In this document: positions 17,271-26,124 of the stretch, in pieces
Numbering within the stretch: position 1 is the stretch's first letter
Layout of the letters: the number at the start of each line of letters is the position of its first letter
Assembly (NCBI GenBank): GCA_009917555.1
Contig: QZDX01000002.1
Span: 62,001 to 126,000 of the forward strand
Length of the DNA: 64,000 bases
Reading direction: 5' to 3'
DNA from: a bacterium 1XD21-13
GTDB taxonomy: Bacteria > Bacillota > Clostridia > Lachnospirales > Lachnospiraceae
Notes under the pieces: model-generated
Told to the model about the DNA's origin: nothing
Database searches by the model: none
What the model saw: the letters and a program-made list of their open reading frames with translations, nothing else
Made by a program: the position numbers and the translations under genes

Positions 17271-19985
17271 ATGAATACTACAAAGCAGGAAATATTGGAT
17301 TTTCTTAAAGAAAAAACCTTATTGTTTATTCGAACGAAGCAATCAGAATGTGACACTTCAGCAATCAGTGCCCATCTTTGCTTATCACGTTCTTTAACCT
17401 CTCAATATTTAAATGAATTAGTAAAGGCTCATTCCCTAATTAAAATTCAAGAAAGGCCAGTGCTATTTTTAAATCGGGAGGTTATTGAAACAGAATACAA
17501 ATTTCAATTTGAGGATATTTATTTTGAGGATACGGATCAATTTTTTGAGGTTCTAAATTCCTTTTTGAATAAATCCCGTAACTTTTCCAAGGCTATTGGC
17601 TATGACACCTCATTAAAATATTGTATTTTACAGTGCCAGACTGCCATCAGCTTCCCACCTGCTGGGCTTCCAGTTATATTATCAGGTGAGCCTGGCTGTG
17701 GAAAAAGATTTATCAGCAAATTAATGTATGAATTTGCAGTGGATGAAAAAATAATAGACAAGCAAGAGCCCTTTATCATATATGAATGCAAAAAAGGGGT
17801 GGAACACAGCCATAGATTGTTTGGACATAACGTCGAAAAGAAAATAATGGAAGGATTATTTCAAAAGGCCCAAAAGGGAATCCTCGTGATTCACCATGCT
17901 GATCTTTTGTCCGAAGCTGCAAAAGAAAAATTGGCAAATTATATCCGAACCGGGCATTATGTACCTGTTGGTGAACTTAAGGCTCAAAAAAGTCAGGTTC
18001 GCCTGATCTTTACAACAGCTCAAGCACGTCCTGACTGGGCCAATGATATCTTATTCCGTCATATTCCAATTGTGATCAACATTCCTTCTTTGGATGAACG
18101 TTTTCCTGAGGATCGCAAAAAGTTTATCTACACCTTTGTAAAACGAGAAACGCGAAACCTGAATCGAGCTATCTATTTAAGCAATTCTTTATTCAACACC
18201 TTAATGAATTTTTCATTTAAAAGGAATATTGAGCAGCTTGCCAAAGCAATACAAATTTGCTGCGCCAACGCATTTCAATCCTCTGAAAAGAATAATGAAT
18301 CATTGGTTCTACTCCAATACCATTTACCTGACGATATTATATCCAAGAGCAAATATGAGCTTCCATTTTCTGAGAACCCTAAGCAGATTGAGCTAGATGC
18401 CTTAAATACAGAATCCGAAATAAAACGAAGTTTTTTTTACTATAACAAAATGATAGACTTATATTTGGCTCCATCAAAGGCTCACAATGAAAGTAACCCT
18501 TTTTATTTGCTATGTACCAATCAGATGAATGCGTACTTTGATTTTCTCATTTTTGAAAGAAAATATGCAAATCATAGAATTCATTCCATTGAAGCTGTTC
18601 TAAATGGCATTCTGGATGAAATACGGCATCAATATAATTTATTTGTTCCAGTCAATTCCAGTTTTATTATTGCAAGAATTTTGTACTCTCTCATTTACTC
18701 GTCCAGCCAATACGCACAATGGGAAATGCAAAATCATGTGGTAAATCAATTTTTAGAATCAATTTCTTCTGATTATAAGGCGGAAGCTAGTATTGTACGG
18801 GAGCTTGATTTTATGATCGATCGGGCATTAGATATCCACATGGATAAAATGAATCAAATCTTTTTAATTCTGTATATCCATTTTTTTAATCGGGATCCAA
18901 AAAGGAAAAAAATACTGGCTATTATTTTATCCCATGGATATTCTACGGCATCCTCTATTGCTGACGCCGCAAATCGCTTGATTGAAAAGCATATTTTTGA
19001 GGCAATTGACATGCCGGTTGACACCTCTGTGACAGAAATTGTAAAAATCCTTCACCAATACTTTACAAATAATTTTCTGGGAAGTGAAGTTATTTTAATG
19101 GTAGATATGGGATCTCTCGAGAATATTGGTTCTCTACTTCATGATCTGCCAAATGCTGATATTGGAATCATCAATAACATTTCTACCAGTGTTGCATTGC
19201 AGATTGGCTTTATGATCTGTGAAAATAAATCTATGGATGAAATTCTAAAAACAGTTTGTGAAACAACCATAATGAAATACCAAATTATTTCAAACTCCAA
19301 AAAGGAAACGGCGATCATATTCACAACAGAAACTGGAATTGCTTCCACAGACAGAGTGATCCAATTATTTAAAAACAGTTTGCCAAAGCAAAATGTTATT
19401 ACCATTGTTCCTTATAACTATGATGCGCTAGTAAAAAATCAGGAGTACGATGATATTTTTAAAAAATACCATATTTTATTTGTAACTGGCACTCTAAAAA
19501 TTGAGCTTTCCAATGTTCCTTTTATCGCATTGGAAGATATCATCAATTTTAGCGATGTCAGTCGCATCAATGATTTAATGAAGCAAGTCTATACTCCTGA
19601 GGAAATCAAAGCATTTAATAAAAATCTTATGAGAAATTTCTCCATGGAAAATCTCATAAATTATATTACCATTTTAAATCCGGAGCATTTACTAGATTTT
19701 GTTGAAAACGCAGTTAAAAAATTGGAGCTTGGATTAAATACAACCTTTTTGAATAAAACTCGAGTAGGCTTGTACATTCATATCAGCTGCTTAATTGAAC
19801 GGCTGGTTACCAAAACGCCAATTACCACGTTTGAAAATCTCCATGAATTTGAGCTGGAGCATTCGGATTTTATTGAGCAGGTAAAAGACAGCTTTGCAGA
19901 AATTATGAACCATTATAACGTAGAAATACATGTAACGGAAATTGCATATTTATATGCTTATATCCGTAACAATAATATGAAATAG
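17271..19985 (+). CDS. LevR-like PRD-containing transcriptional regulator with degenerate AAA+ domain
   Basis: The protein has 904 residues. An N-terminal helix-turn-helix (1-60) is followed by an AAA+ region (about 105-340) whose Walker A survives as GEPGCGKR (139-146). The Walker B position reads ILVIHHAD instead of a DE pair, and the GAFTGA sigma-54 contact loop after LFGH is missing. Then come PRD1 (about 400-540), an EIIA-Man-like domain (LAIILSHGYSTA, phospho-His near 553), an EIIB-Gat-like segment (about 690-760) and PRD2 (about 790-904). LevR-type proteins sense PTS activity by phosphorylation and activate sigma-54 promoters; loss of the key motifs suggests this one does not. It is co-transcribed with EIIA and controls the divergent operon by inference. 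Confidence 0.85.
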   Translation: MNTTKQEILDFLKEKTLLFIRTKQSECDTSAISAHLCLSRSLTSQYLNELVKAHSLIKIQERPVLFLNREVIETEYKFQFEDIYFEDTDQFFEVLNSFLNKSRNFSKAIGYDTSLKYCILQCQTAISFPPAGLPVILSGEPGCGKRFISKLMYEFAVDEKIIDKQEPFIIYECKKGVEHSHRLFGHNVEKKIMEGLFQKAQKGILVIHHADLLSEAAKEKLANYIRTGHYVPVGELKAQKSQVRLIFTTAQARPDWANDILFRHIPIVINIPSLDERFPEDRKKFIYTFVKRETRNLNRAIYLSNSLFNTLMNFSFKRNIEQLAKAIQICCANAFQSSEKNNESLVLLQYHLPDDIISKSKYELPFSENPKQIELDALNTESEIKRSFFYYNKMIDLYLAPSKAHNESNPFYLLCTNQMNAYFDFLIFERKYANHRIHSIEAVLNGILDEIRHQYNLFVPVNSSFIIARILYSLIYSSSQYAQWEMQNHVVNQFLESISSDYKAEASIVRELDFMIDRALDIHMDKMNQIFLILYIHFFNRDPKRKKILAIILSHGYSTASSIADAANRLIEKHIFEAIDMPVDTSVTEIVKILHQYFTNNFLGSEVILMVDMGSLENIGSLLHDLPNADIGIINNISTSVALQIGFMICENKSMDEILKTVCETTIMKYQIISNSKKETAIIFTTETGIASTDRVIQLFKNSLPKQNVITIVPYNYDALVKNQEYDDIFKKYHILFVTGTLKIELSNVPFIALEDIINFSDVSRINDLMKQVYTPEEIKAFNKNLMRNFSMENLINYITILNPEHLLDFVENAVKKLELGLNTTFLNKTRVGLYIHISCLIERLVTKTPITTFENLHEFELEHSDFIEQVKDSFAEIMNHYNVEIHVTEIAYLYAYIRNNNMK

Positions 19986-19997
19986 AGAGGATTAGCC

Positions 19998-20405
19998 ATG
20001 AACAAAAAATTTGTTATTGCAACACACGGGAACTTTGCTGCGGGATTATACCATTCACTTACCATCATCATGGGAGAGCAGCCAGATTTTTCATTATTAT
20101 GTGCCTACACAACGGATGAAAATATCGAAATCCAGATAAAAGAGCTGATGAATTCTTTTGCAGACGAGGATGTAATAATTTTGACAGATATTTTTGGCGG
20201 AAGCGTCAATAATTATTTTATGAAATACATTGAACAGCGTAATATCCATTTGGTTACAGGAGTGAATCTGCCACTACTATTAGAAATTGTTTGCAATAAG
20301 CATTTACCCACTGACGAGATGATTGAAAATGCAATCGAGGCTGCCTCTCATAGCTTTCAGTATTGTAGGCATTTAGATTACAATATTGCAAATGAGGACT
20401 TTTGA
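19998..20405 (+). CDS. PTS mannose-family EIIA subunit
   Basis: The 135-residue cytoplasmic phosphocarrier has the active histidine in VIATHGNFAAG (His10), followed by the conserved LTDIFGGSVNN segment. It passes phosphate from HPr to the EIIB encoded at 16393. It is separated from its partners and follows the regulator by 12 bp, behind AGAGAGG, so sensor and phosphocarrier are made together. The bidirectional terminator at 20425 ends this unit. Confidence 0.93.
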   Translation: MNKKFVIATHGNFAAGLYHSLTIIMGEQPDFSLLCAYTTDENIEIQIKELMNSFADEDVIILTDIFGGSVNNYFMKYIEQRNIHLVTGVNLPLLLEIVCNKHLPTDEMIENAIEAASHSFQYCRHLDYNIANEDF

Positions 20406-20424
20406 TACATACCGGATAAAGCTG

Positions 20425-20476
20425 AAACTAGCTCCCGATTTAAGAACATATTTGTTCTTAAATCGGGAGCTAGTTT
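20425..20476. terminator. Bidirectional terminator between EIIA and treC
   Basis: Perfect 24-bp arms (20425-20448 and 20453-20476) with a 4-nt loop form a hairpin between convergent genes. Outer AAAC/GTTT pairs give a U-rich end on both strands. Confidence 0.85.
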
Positions 20477-20481
20477 ATCCT

Positions 20482-22128
20482 CTACCCTCGTTTTTCCAGC
20501 ACCACCGTCTCAAAGGGCCGCAGCGTTATGTGCCCCTCCGCCTCCCAAATCCCCTCATAATTGCCTAACAGCTTCCCATACCTGCACCATGCCGGCTCTG
20601 CTGGAACGGTGATTTCCTGTCCGGTGAGATTGTTCAGCACAATCAACTTCTCTCCCTCATAGACCCTTGTATAAGCCAATACATCCGCATGTTCCTGAAA
20701 AAGAAATGCAATACCTCCCTTGGAAATCACGGCTCTTTCTTTCCGAAGTACAATGAGCCTTTTATAAAAATGAAGTATGGAATCCTCATCCTCCGCCTGC
20801 CGCCGCACATTGATTTCCCCATAGTTCCCGGCAGGCTCGATCCAGGGCGTTCCTTTCGTAAATCCCCCGTTCGTCTCCCCAGACCACTGCATGGGTGTCC
20901 GGCTGTTGTCCCGGGATCGTGCGGAAAGAATCTTTAACGCTTCTTCCTCAGTCTTTCCCTGTCCGAGAAGAATCTCATAGTAATTTTGGCTCTCCACATC
21001 CCGGTACTGTCCGATTTCCCGAAAATGGGCATTGGTCATGCCAAGCTCTTCCCCCTGGTAAATATAGGGTGTTCCCTGCATGAGATGGATGCAGGCCCCC
21101 AGCATCTTGGCGGACTGCTTCCAGTACTGCCCCTCGTCCCCGAAGCGGGACACGATTCTTGGCTGATCGTGGTTGCACCAGAAAAGGGCATTCCAGCCAT
21201 GCTCCCGCTGCATTCCCGTCTGCCATTCCTCAAAGAGGCGTTTCAGCTCCATTCGGTCCGGCTCCATCAGGCTCCATTTTTCTCCGTCCCGATAATCCAC
21301 CTTTAGGTGATGGAAATTGAAGCACATGGAAAGCTCCTGCTCCTTTCGATTGGAGTAGCGGATGCAGTCCTCCAGATGGGTGGAGGACATTTCGCCTACG
21401 GTCATCAGCTCCTGGATTCCCGTGTCACGGACAAGCTCTTTCAGATATTCGTGAATATGAGGACCGTCCGTGTAAAACCGCCGCCCGTCTCCCTGAAAAT
21501 CATCCGCAAAATGCTCCGGCTTGGAGATGAGATTTACTACGTCAAAACGGAAGCCCTGGACGCCCTTTTCTTTCCAGAAGCGGATCATGCCCTTTAATTC
21601 CTCCCTCACACGGGGATTCTCCCAGTTTAAATCTGCCTGGGTCACATCAAAAAGATGAAGATACCATTTTTTCAGAGAGGGGAGATACTCCCATGCCGGA
21701 CCTCCGAACTTGGACTGCCAGTTGGTGGGGGGCTGATCCCCTTTTCCCTCCTTGAAAATATAGTAGTCCTGGTATTCCCGCTCTCCCGCCAGGGCCTTTT
21801 GAAACCACGGGTGGTAGGTGGAGGTGTGATTGAACACCATATCAAGCATCACCTTGAGCCCCCTCCTCTCACTCTGGGAAATCAGCTCCTCCATGTCCTC
21901 CATGTTGCCAAATCTGGGATCAATGGCGCAGTAATCTGCCACATCATAGCCGTTGTCATTCTGGGGGGAGGGAAATACCGGTGTCAGCCACAGATAGTCC
22001 ACGCCCAAATCCTGCAAATAGTCCAGTTTTTCTATGATTCCTCTAAGATCCCCCAGACCATCGCCGTCGGAATCGTAAAAGGATTTGGGATATATTTGGT
22101 ACACTGTCTTTTCGCCGAGATTTAACAT
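20482..22128 (-). CDS. treC: Trehalose-6-phosphate hydrolase (GH13)
   Basis: The 548-residue cytoplasmic GH13 enzyme has the conserved blocks MLDMVFNHTS (region I), GFRFDVVN (region II, nucleophile Asp), TVGEMSS (region III, acid/base Glu) and WCNHDQPR (region IV). The segment PTNWQSKFGGPAWEY is typical of trehalose-6-phosphate hydrolases. It splits trehalose-6-phosphate to glucose and glucose-6-phosphate. The context agrees: a trehalose PTS lies just upstream and a TreR-type regulator follows. The ATG at 22128 has AGGAG upstream and a family R2 hairpin in the leader. Confidence 0.92.
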   Translation of the reverse strand: MLNLGEKTVYQIYPKSFYDSDGDGLGDLRGIIEKLDYLQDLGVDYLWLTPVFPSPQNDNGYDVADYCAIDPRFGNMEDMEELISQSERRGLKVMLDMVFNHTSTYHPWFQKALAGEREYQDYYIFKEGKGDQPPTNWQSKFGGPAWEYLPSLKKWYLHLFDVTQADLNWENPRVREELKGMIRFWKEKGVQGFRFDVVNLISKPEHFADDFQGDGRRFYTDGPHIHEYLKELVRDTGIQELMTVGEMSSTHLEDCIRYSNRKEQELSMCFNFHHLKVDYRDGEKWSLMEPDRMELKRLFEEWQTGMQREHGWNALFWCNHDQPRIVSRFGDEGQYWKQSAKMLGACIHLMQGTPYIYQGEELGMTNAHFREIGQYRDVESQNYYEILLGQGKTEEEALKILSARSRDNSRTPMQWSGETNGGFTKGTPWIEPAGNYGEINVRRQAEDEDSILHFYKRLIVLRKERAVISKGGIAFLFQEHADVLAYTRVYEGEKLIVLNNLTGQEITVPAEPAWCRYGKLLGNYEGIWEAEGHITLRPFETVVLEKRG

Positions 22129-22152
22129 GAAAGCTTCTCCTCTCTTATTTAA

Positions 22153-22181
22153 AATTGCTACGCAATGGTACTAAAGGGTAC
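22153..22181 (-). repeat. R2 family repeat (copy 4) before treC
   Basis: The hairpin ATTGC-TAC-GCAAT is followed, on the plus strand, by GGTACTAAAGGGTA. In the other R2 copies the stem is GTCGC/GCGAC, so both arms changed together while the flank stayed the same. The element ends about 25 nt before the treC start codon. Confidence 0.75.
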
Positions 22182-22198
22182 CGTTCGGATGTTATTAT

Positions 22199-24154
22199 CT
22201 ATGCAAAGGTTACAAGGACGGTTTCTTTCTCTTTGGCATCCATTCCTGTATGGAATTGAATATCCCTGGCATTTCCGGGCTCTGTGATGATGCACACTGT
22301 CACATCCGGGTGGCCTGCCTCTTTGATTTTCTTCTTGCTGAACCGAATCAGGGCGTCTCCAGCCTTTACTCTCTGACCGGATGTAACCTCATAAGTGAAG
22401 CCGTCTCCGTTCATGTCTACAGTATCAATGCCGATATGTAGCAGAACCTCCATGTCGTTGTCCAGCTTAAGGCCGCAGGCGTGGCAGGAATCCTCCATTA
22501 CTACGGTTACCTCGGCATCTGCGGGAGCGTACAGAACCTCATTTTCAGGAATGACTGCAAGGCCCTCTCCCATGATGCCCTCTGAAAATACGCCGTCATT
22601 TACTTCCTTTAAAGGAATCACCTTTCCCGATAGAAATGCTTTCAGCTCTTTTGGTACATCCTGGCGCTCTGCTTCGCCGACTTTTTCCCAATAAGCCTCC
22701 GCCTCATTTCCATTTTCTTCCACAGCATCGCCTCGGTCGGATGCGGTCAGCTTTTTCTTTCCCACAATGGTGGTGAGGGCCATGGGAACTGCAACTGCGA
22801 TTGCCATGCAGATGGCGAAGCTTCCCATAAATTCCGGCCGGATGGACAGGATGCCCGGAAGTCCTCCTACGCCGATAGCGTTGGCCGCTGTTCCTGTCGC
22901 CACACAGACGATACCTGCCAGGGCAGAGCCGATCATGCCGCACACAAAGGGGAAGCCTTTTTTCAGGTTTACGCCGAAGATGGCAGGCTCTGTCACTCCC
23001 AGGTAACAGGAAATGCAGGCGGGCACGTTGACCTCCTGGGCTTCCGCATTTTTCTTCTGGAGAAGTATCATTCCCAGTACGGCGGAGCCCTGGGCAATGT
23101 TGGATAAGGCTATCATGGGCCAGAGCATGGTCATTTCGTAGTCCGCTATGAGCTGCAGGTCAATGGCATTGGACATGTGGTGAAGTCCGGTAATAACCAG
23201 GGGCGCATAGACAAAGCCAAAAATTGCACCAAAGAGGACCCTAAAGGAGCCCGTGATTCCGGCATACACAACGGTGGAGATAGTGGAGCCTATCTTCCAT
23301 CCAATGGGGCCCAGGACGAAATGGGAGGCCATCACTGCCAACAGCAGGCTGCAGAATGGGACTACAATCATGGACACTACCTGGGGCGTTATCTTTCGGA
23401 AGAATTTTTCCAGATATACCAGGGTAAATGCCGCAAGGATGGCCGGAAGCACCTGGGCCTGATAACCGATCATATTGACCTCAATGAATCCGAAGTTCCA
23501 CTTGGGAATGTCCGCTGCCGCCGTGCCTGCTACAGAATAAGCGTTCAGAAGCTGACCGGATACCAGGGTCAGTCCCAAAACGATTCCCAGCATCTGTGTG
23601 GTGCCCATTTTCTTTGTCACGGACCAGCAGATGCCTACAGGAAGCATGTGGAAGACCGCCTCCCCTATGAGCCACAGGAAGCTGTCGATCCCTGCCCAGA
23701 ACTGACTGATGTCGCAGAGGGTTTTTGTGCCGTTCTCAAACAGGTACATGCTGTCGATGCAGTTGCGGAATCCCAGGATGAGACCACCGGTGATGATGGC
23801 CGGTATCAGGGGCGCAAATATCTCTGCCAGCACAGCTACGATCCGCTGCAGGGCGTTCTGGTTCTGTTTTGCAGCCTGCTTGACCGCATCCTTGGATACG
23901 CCCTCAATGCCTGCCACGGCTGTAAAGTCATTATAAAAATCTGCCACGGTGTTTCCAATGATAACCTGGAACTGGCCTGCCTGTGTGAAGCTGCCTTTCA
24001 CTACTTTCATTGCCTCAATTCCGGGCACATCTGCCTTGGACGGCTCCGTTAGCACGAAGCGCATTCTGGTTACGCAGTGGGATACTGCTGCGATATTTTC
24101 TCTGCCTCCTACCAGGCTGAGAAGCTGTTTTGCATCCTGTTCATACTTACCCAT
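22199..24154 (-). CDS. treP: Trehalose-specific PTS EIIBCA transporter
   Basis: The 651-residue protein runs from the ATG at 24154, which follows AAGGAGG. EIIB comes first (the phospho-cysteine is in AVSHCVTRMRF near residue 27). The EIIC membrane domain follows at about 110-460, with GLHHMSNAIDLQL and the CYLGVTEPAIFGV motif. A C-terminal EIIA-Glc domain (about 500-650) has its phospho-His in LLHIGIDTVDM. EIIA is fused here, unlike B. subtilis TreP. It takes up trehalose as trehalose-6-phosphate for TreC. A long R1 hairpin forms its leader. Confidence 0.92.
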   Translation of the reverse strand: MGKYEQDAKQLLSLVGGRENIAAVSHCVTRMRFVLTEPSKADVPGIEAMKVVKGSFTQAGQFQVIIGNTVADFYNDFTAVAGIEGVSKDAVKQAAKQNQNALQRIVAVLAEIFAPLIPAIITGGLILGFRNCIDSMYLFENGTKTLCDISQFWAGIDSFLWLIGEAVFHMLPVGICWSVTKKMGTTQMLGIVLGLTLVSGQLLNAYSVAGTAAADIPKWNFGFIEVNMIGYQAQVLPAILAAFTLVYLEKFFRKITPQVVSMIVVPFCSLLLAVMASHFVLGPIGWKIGSTISTVVYAGITGSFRVLFGAIFGFVYAPLVITGLHHMSNAIDLQLIADYEMTMLWPMIALSNIAQGSAVLGMILLQKKNAEAQEVNVPACISCYLGVTEPAIFGVNLKKGFPFVCGMIGSALAGIVCVATGTAANAIGVGGLPGILSIRPEFMGSFAICMAIAVAVPMALTTIVGKKKLTASDRGDAVEENGNEAEAYWEKVGEAERQDVPKELKAFLSGKVIPLKEVNDGVFSEGIMGEGLAVIPENEVLYAPADAEVTVVMEDSCHACGLKLDNDMEVLLHIGIDTVDMNGDGFTYEVTSGQRVKAGDALIRFSKKKIKEAGHPDVTVCIITEPGNARDIQFHTGMDAKEKETVLVTFA

Positions 24155-24166
24155 TCCCTCTTCCTC

Positions 24167-24285
24167 CTTATTCCAGTTCCGTAACATCTTGTCAATACAC
24201 CTTGGTCTAATCAATTTCCAGGCACATGTTCATATGTCTGTAAATCGATCTATGTGCTGACAAGATATTACTGTTTTAAGTTCCG
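24167..24285 (-). repeat. R1 family hairpin element (copy a) in treP leader
   Basis: On the minus strand the element runs from CGGAACTTAAAACAG to CGGAACTGGAATAAGGAGG, whose last bases are the treP ribosome site. The basal stem is 14 bp (GTAATATCTTGTCA with its partner, one G-U). Conserved internal motifs are GCACA, TTTACAG, CTGGAAA and GGTGTA. The apical 4-bp stem encloses an ATGAAC loop. Flanking CGGAACT copies form direct repeats. Confidence 0.85.
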
Positions 24286-24335
24286 CAGGCTTCCTCTCAG
24301 TACATTTCCTTTGAGAGACCCGCTGTCTTTTTAAG

Positions 24336-24376
24336 GTGGTCTCTTAAGCTTCTACGAGAGAATTTTAAGAGACCAC
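24336..24376 (-). promoter_or_regulatory. Leader hairpin with competing partner, upstream of treP
   Basis: A 12-bp inverted repeat (24336-24347 and 24365-24376) lies between the operators and R1. The arm containing GGTCTC can alternatively pair with GAGACC at about 24314-24320, so two mutually exclusive hairpins can form in the treP leader RNA. No U-run follows either, so an attenuator is not proven. Confidence 0.45.
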
Positions 24377-24381
24377 AAACT

Positions 24382-24458
24382 TGTTTAAACATGTTATACT
24401 CTGTTTATATCACACTTGTTTAAACATGTCAAGTAGTTTTTTGGAAATTGTTTAAACA
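24382..24458. promoter_or_regulatory. Three TreR-type operators in treP-treR gap
   Basis: The palindrome TGTTTAAACA occurs at 24382-24391, 24417-24426 and 24449-24458, centre-to-centre 35 and 32 bp, so roughly on one helix face every three turns. Sequences TATACT and TATATC between the first two could be -10 boxes of the divergent promoters. GntR-family TreR proteins bind palindromes of this size. Confidence 0.8.
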
Positions 24459-24561
24459 AGTTAACGATTTTTCCTTGAACTTTTTAAGGGAGCGTTTTAT
24501 AATTAAGAAACAGGATCCATATTTCCCAAAAGGAACTATTTTGACAAATAAGGAGGCGCTT

Positions 24562-25290
24562 ATGCCCAAAAGCATCTATGAATCAATTTACAGGGATTTG
24601 AAACGAAGAATTGAATCGGACGAGTTCGCCTACCGGGAGCTTCTTCCCTCGGAAAATACGCTGGTTCAGACCTATAACTGCTCCAGAAATACCTTGCGCC
24701 GGGCAGTGGGCCGTCTGGTGACGGACGGGTATGTACAGACCATGCAGGGCAAGGGTGTCCGCAATATTTACCGGCCTGTGGAGCAGACAGCTTTTACTAT
24801 CGGGGAGATTGAGAGCTTCCGGGAATCGGCTCTGCGAAATGGACAGTCCTACCGCACCCAGGTTCTGCTTTTTATGGAATTGACGGCGGATGAGGTCCTG
24901 GCAGGAAAGACGGGGTTTCCGGTGGGGGCTGAAATTTATTATCTTCAGAGACTTCATTATCTGGATGAAAAGCCGTTGATTCTGAATCACAATTATTTTT
25001 TAAAGGAGTGTGCGCCGGGGCTTACGAAAGAGATTGCGGAGACTTCTATCTATGATTATCTGGAGGGGACTCTTCATATGTCCATTGTGAACAGCCGGCG
25101 TATTATGACGGTGGAGAAAATTACGGAGATTGATGAAAAGTATCTGGAGCTGAATGTGGAGGATTATAATTGTATGGCGGTGGTTACCAGCTATACTTAT
25201 AACAGCGACGGGATTATGTTTGAGTTTACTCAGTCACGGCATAGGCCGGATTATTTTCGGTTTCAGGAGCATGCGGTGCGTAAAGGGTGA
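24562..25290 (+). CDS. treR: GntR-family regulator, TreR-type
   Basis: The protein has 242 residues from the ATG at 24562, 5 nt after AGGAGG; the frame is open further upstream but without a start site. The N-terminal GntR winged helix (YESIYRDLKRRIESDEF and LPSENTLVQTYNCSRNTLRRAVGRL) is followed by a UTRA ligand domain (about 85-240) of the type that binds trehalose-6-phosphate in TreR. It is divergent from treP with three palindromes between, so it most likely represses treP-treC until trehalose-6-phosphate appears. Confidence 0.88.
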   Translation: MPKSIYESIYRDLKRRIESDEFAYRELLPSENTLVQTYNCSRNTLRRAVGRLVTDGYVQTMQGKGVRNIYRPVEQTAFTIGEIESFRESALRNGQSYRTQVLLFMELTADEVLAGKTGFPVGAEIYYLQRLHYLDEKPLILNHNYFLKECAPGLTKEIAETSIYDYLEGTLHMSIVNSRRIMTVEKITEIDEKYLELNVEDYNCMAVVTSYTYNSDGIMFEFTQSRHRPDYFRFQEHAVRKG

Positions 25291-25454
25291 GGGGGACGCA
25301 AAAGAGAAAAACATATTTTTAAGGGACCTAAACTGTTACAAGCACAGCAGATACCCAAAAAATATTGCGGATTATTTCATTGACAACGGAAAAGAGCTGC
25401 TATATGCTGAATTTATATTGTGACAGGGATGTAAAAAGGAGGGCTTTGGTAACT

Positions 25455-25937
25455 ATGGAAAGACTTATGATTTCAAATCTATTTTCTGGCAGAGGGATGA
25501 CGGCTTCTGCTATTCCAAATAAGAAAGCATATGAGACTTTTGCTTCTATTCTTTCCGCCTCGGTCAAGAAAAGCGCTCCGTCTGGGAGAACCTCTCCTTT
25601 TGTAAAAGCACAACCCCGAATCGGCTCCCTGGAAGAAACCGATTCCTTGTCCGAGACAGAGCTTGAGGATAAGTACTGCTCTATGTGCGGTTCCAGAATC
25701 AAGGAAGACGGCACTTGTCCTATCTGCATTGTGCCGGTTTTTATTTCCGGAAATCCTGGCTCACGCAGCTTGGGAATATCCCCAAGTGGAAGGATACAGA
25801 CTTCAGCAGGAAACCAGATAACCGCTCCCCGCAGCTCATATGCCAGAGTGCCCGACATACCAATGCGGCATACCTCAAATTCCCCATCAACCCCCGGAAT
25901 CGACACAGGACGCACCTCTAAAAACTTCACGTCATGA
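25455..25937 (+). pseudogene. Truncated small zinc-ribbon protein
   Basis: An ATG at 25455 with AAAGGAGGG upstream opens a frame of 160 codons. The first 95 or so are a Ser/Lys-rich chain ending in one zinc ribbon (CSMCGSRIKEDGTCPIC). After about 25740 the frame simply runs antisense through another gene fragment, so the original C-terminus has probably been lost. A genuine short protein cannot be excluded. No homolog is recognised beyond the ribbon. Confidence 0.4.
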
Positions 25938-26008
25938 AGATTCGTCTCCGTCACACGCTCAATCACCGTAAGAGACCTGGGACCTGAAAACCGGAATACA
26001 AACAGCAA
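25741..26008 (-). pseudogene. Fragment of aminomethyltransferase (GcvT/LigM-like) family gene
   Basis: The minus-strand frame from about 26008 reads FRFSGPRSLTVIERVTE, then IPGVDGEFEVCRIGMSGTLAYELRG, which matches the folate-binding core of GcvT-like aminomethyltransferases and O-demethylases (the GP.S and RIGMSGxxxYEL blocks). The rest of the protein, usually 350-480 residues, is missing on both sides. The continuation to 25400 is antisense to the zinc-ribbon frame and has no match. This is a remnant left at a rearrangement junction. Confidence 0.6.
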
Positions 26009-26124
26009 ATTTTATTGACACCCCCCGCCAACTTTATTAAAATATAGTCTAATAATTCCTGAACCAGGGTTATGTAACCCTTACAGAGTCCAAAGCTGAC
26101 CGCAGAATCAGGAGGTATTTCAGA

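Noticed and set aside
25400-26008. Minus-strand frame of 202 codons as one intact gene
   Set aside because: Only the first part resembles an aminomethyltransferase; the rest is antisense to a zinc-ribbon frame, so it was treated as a fragment.
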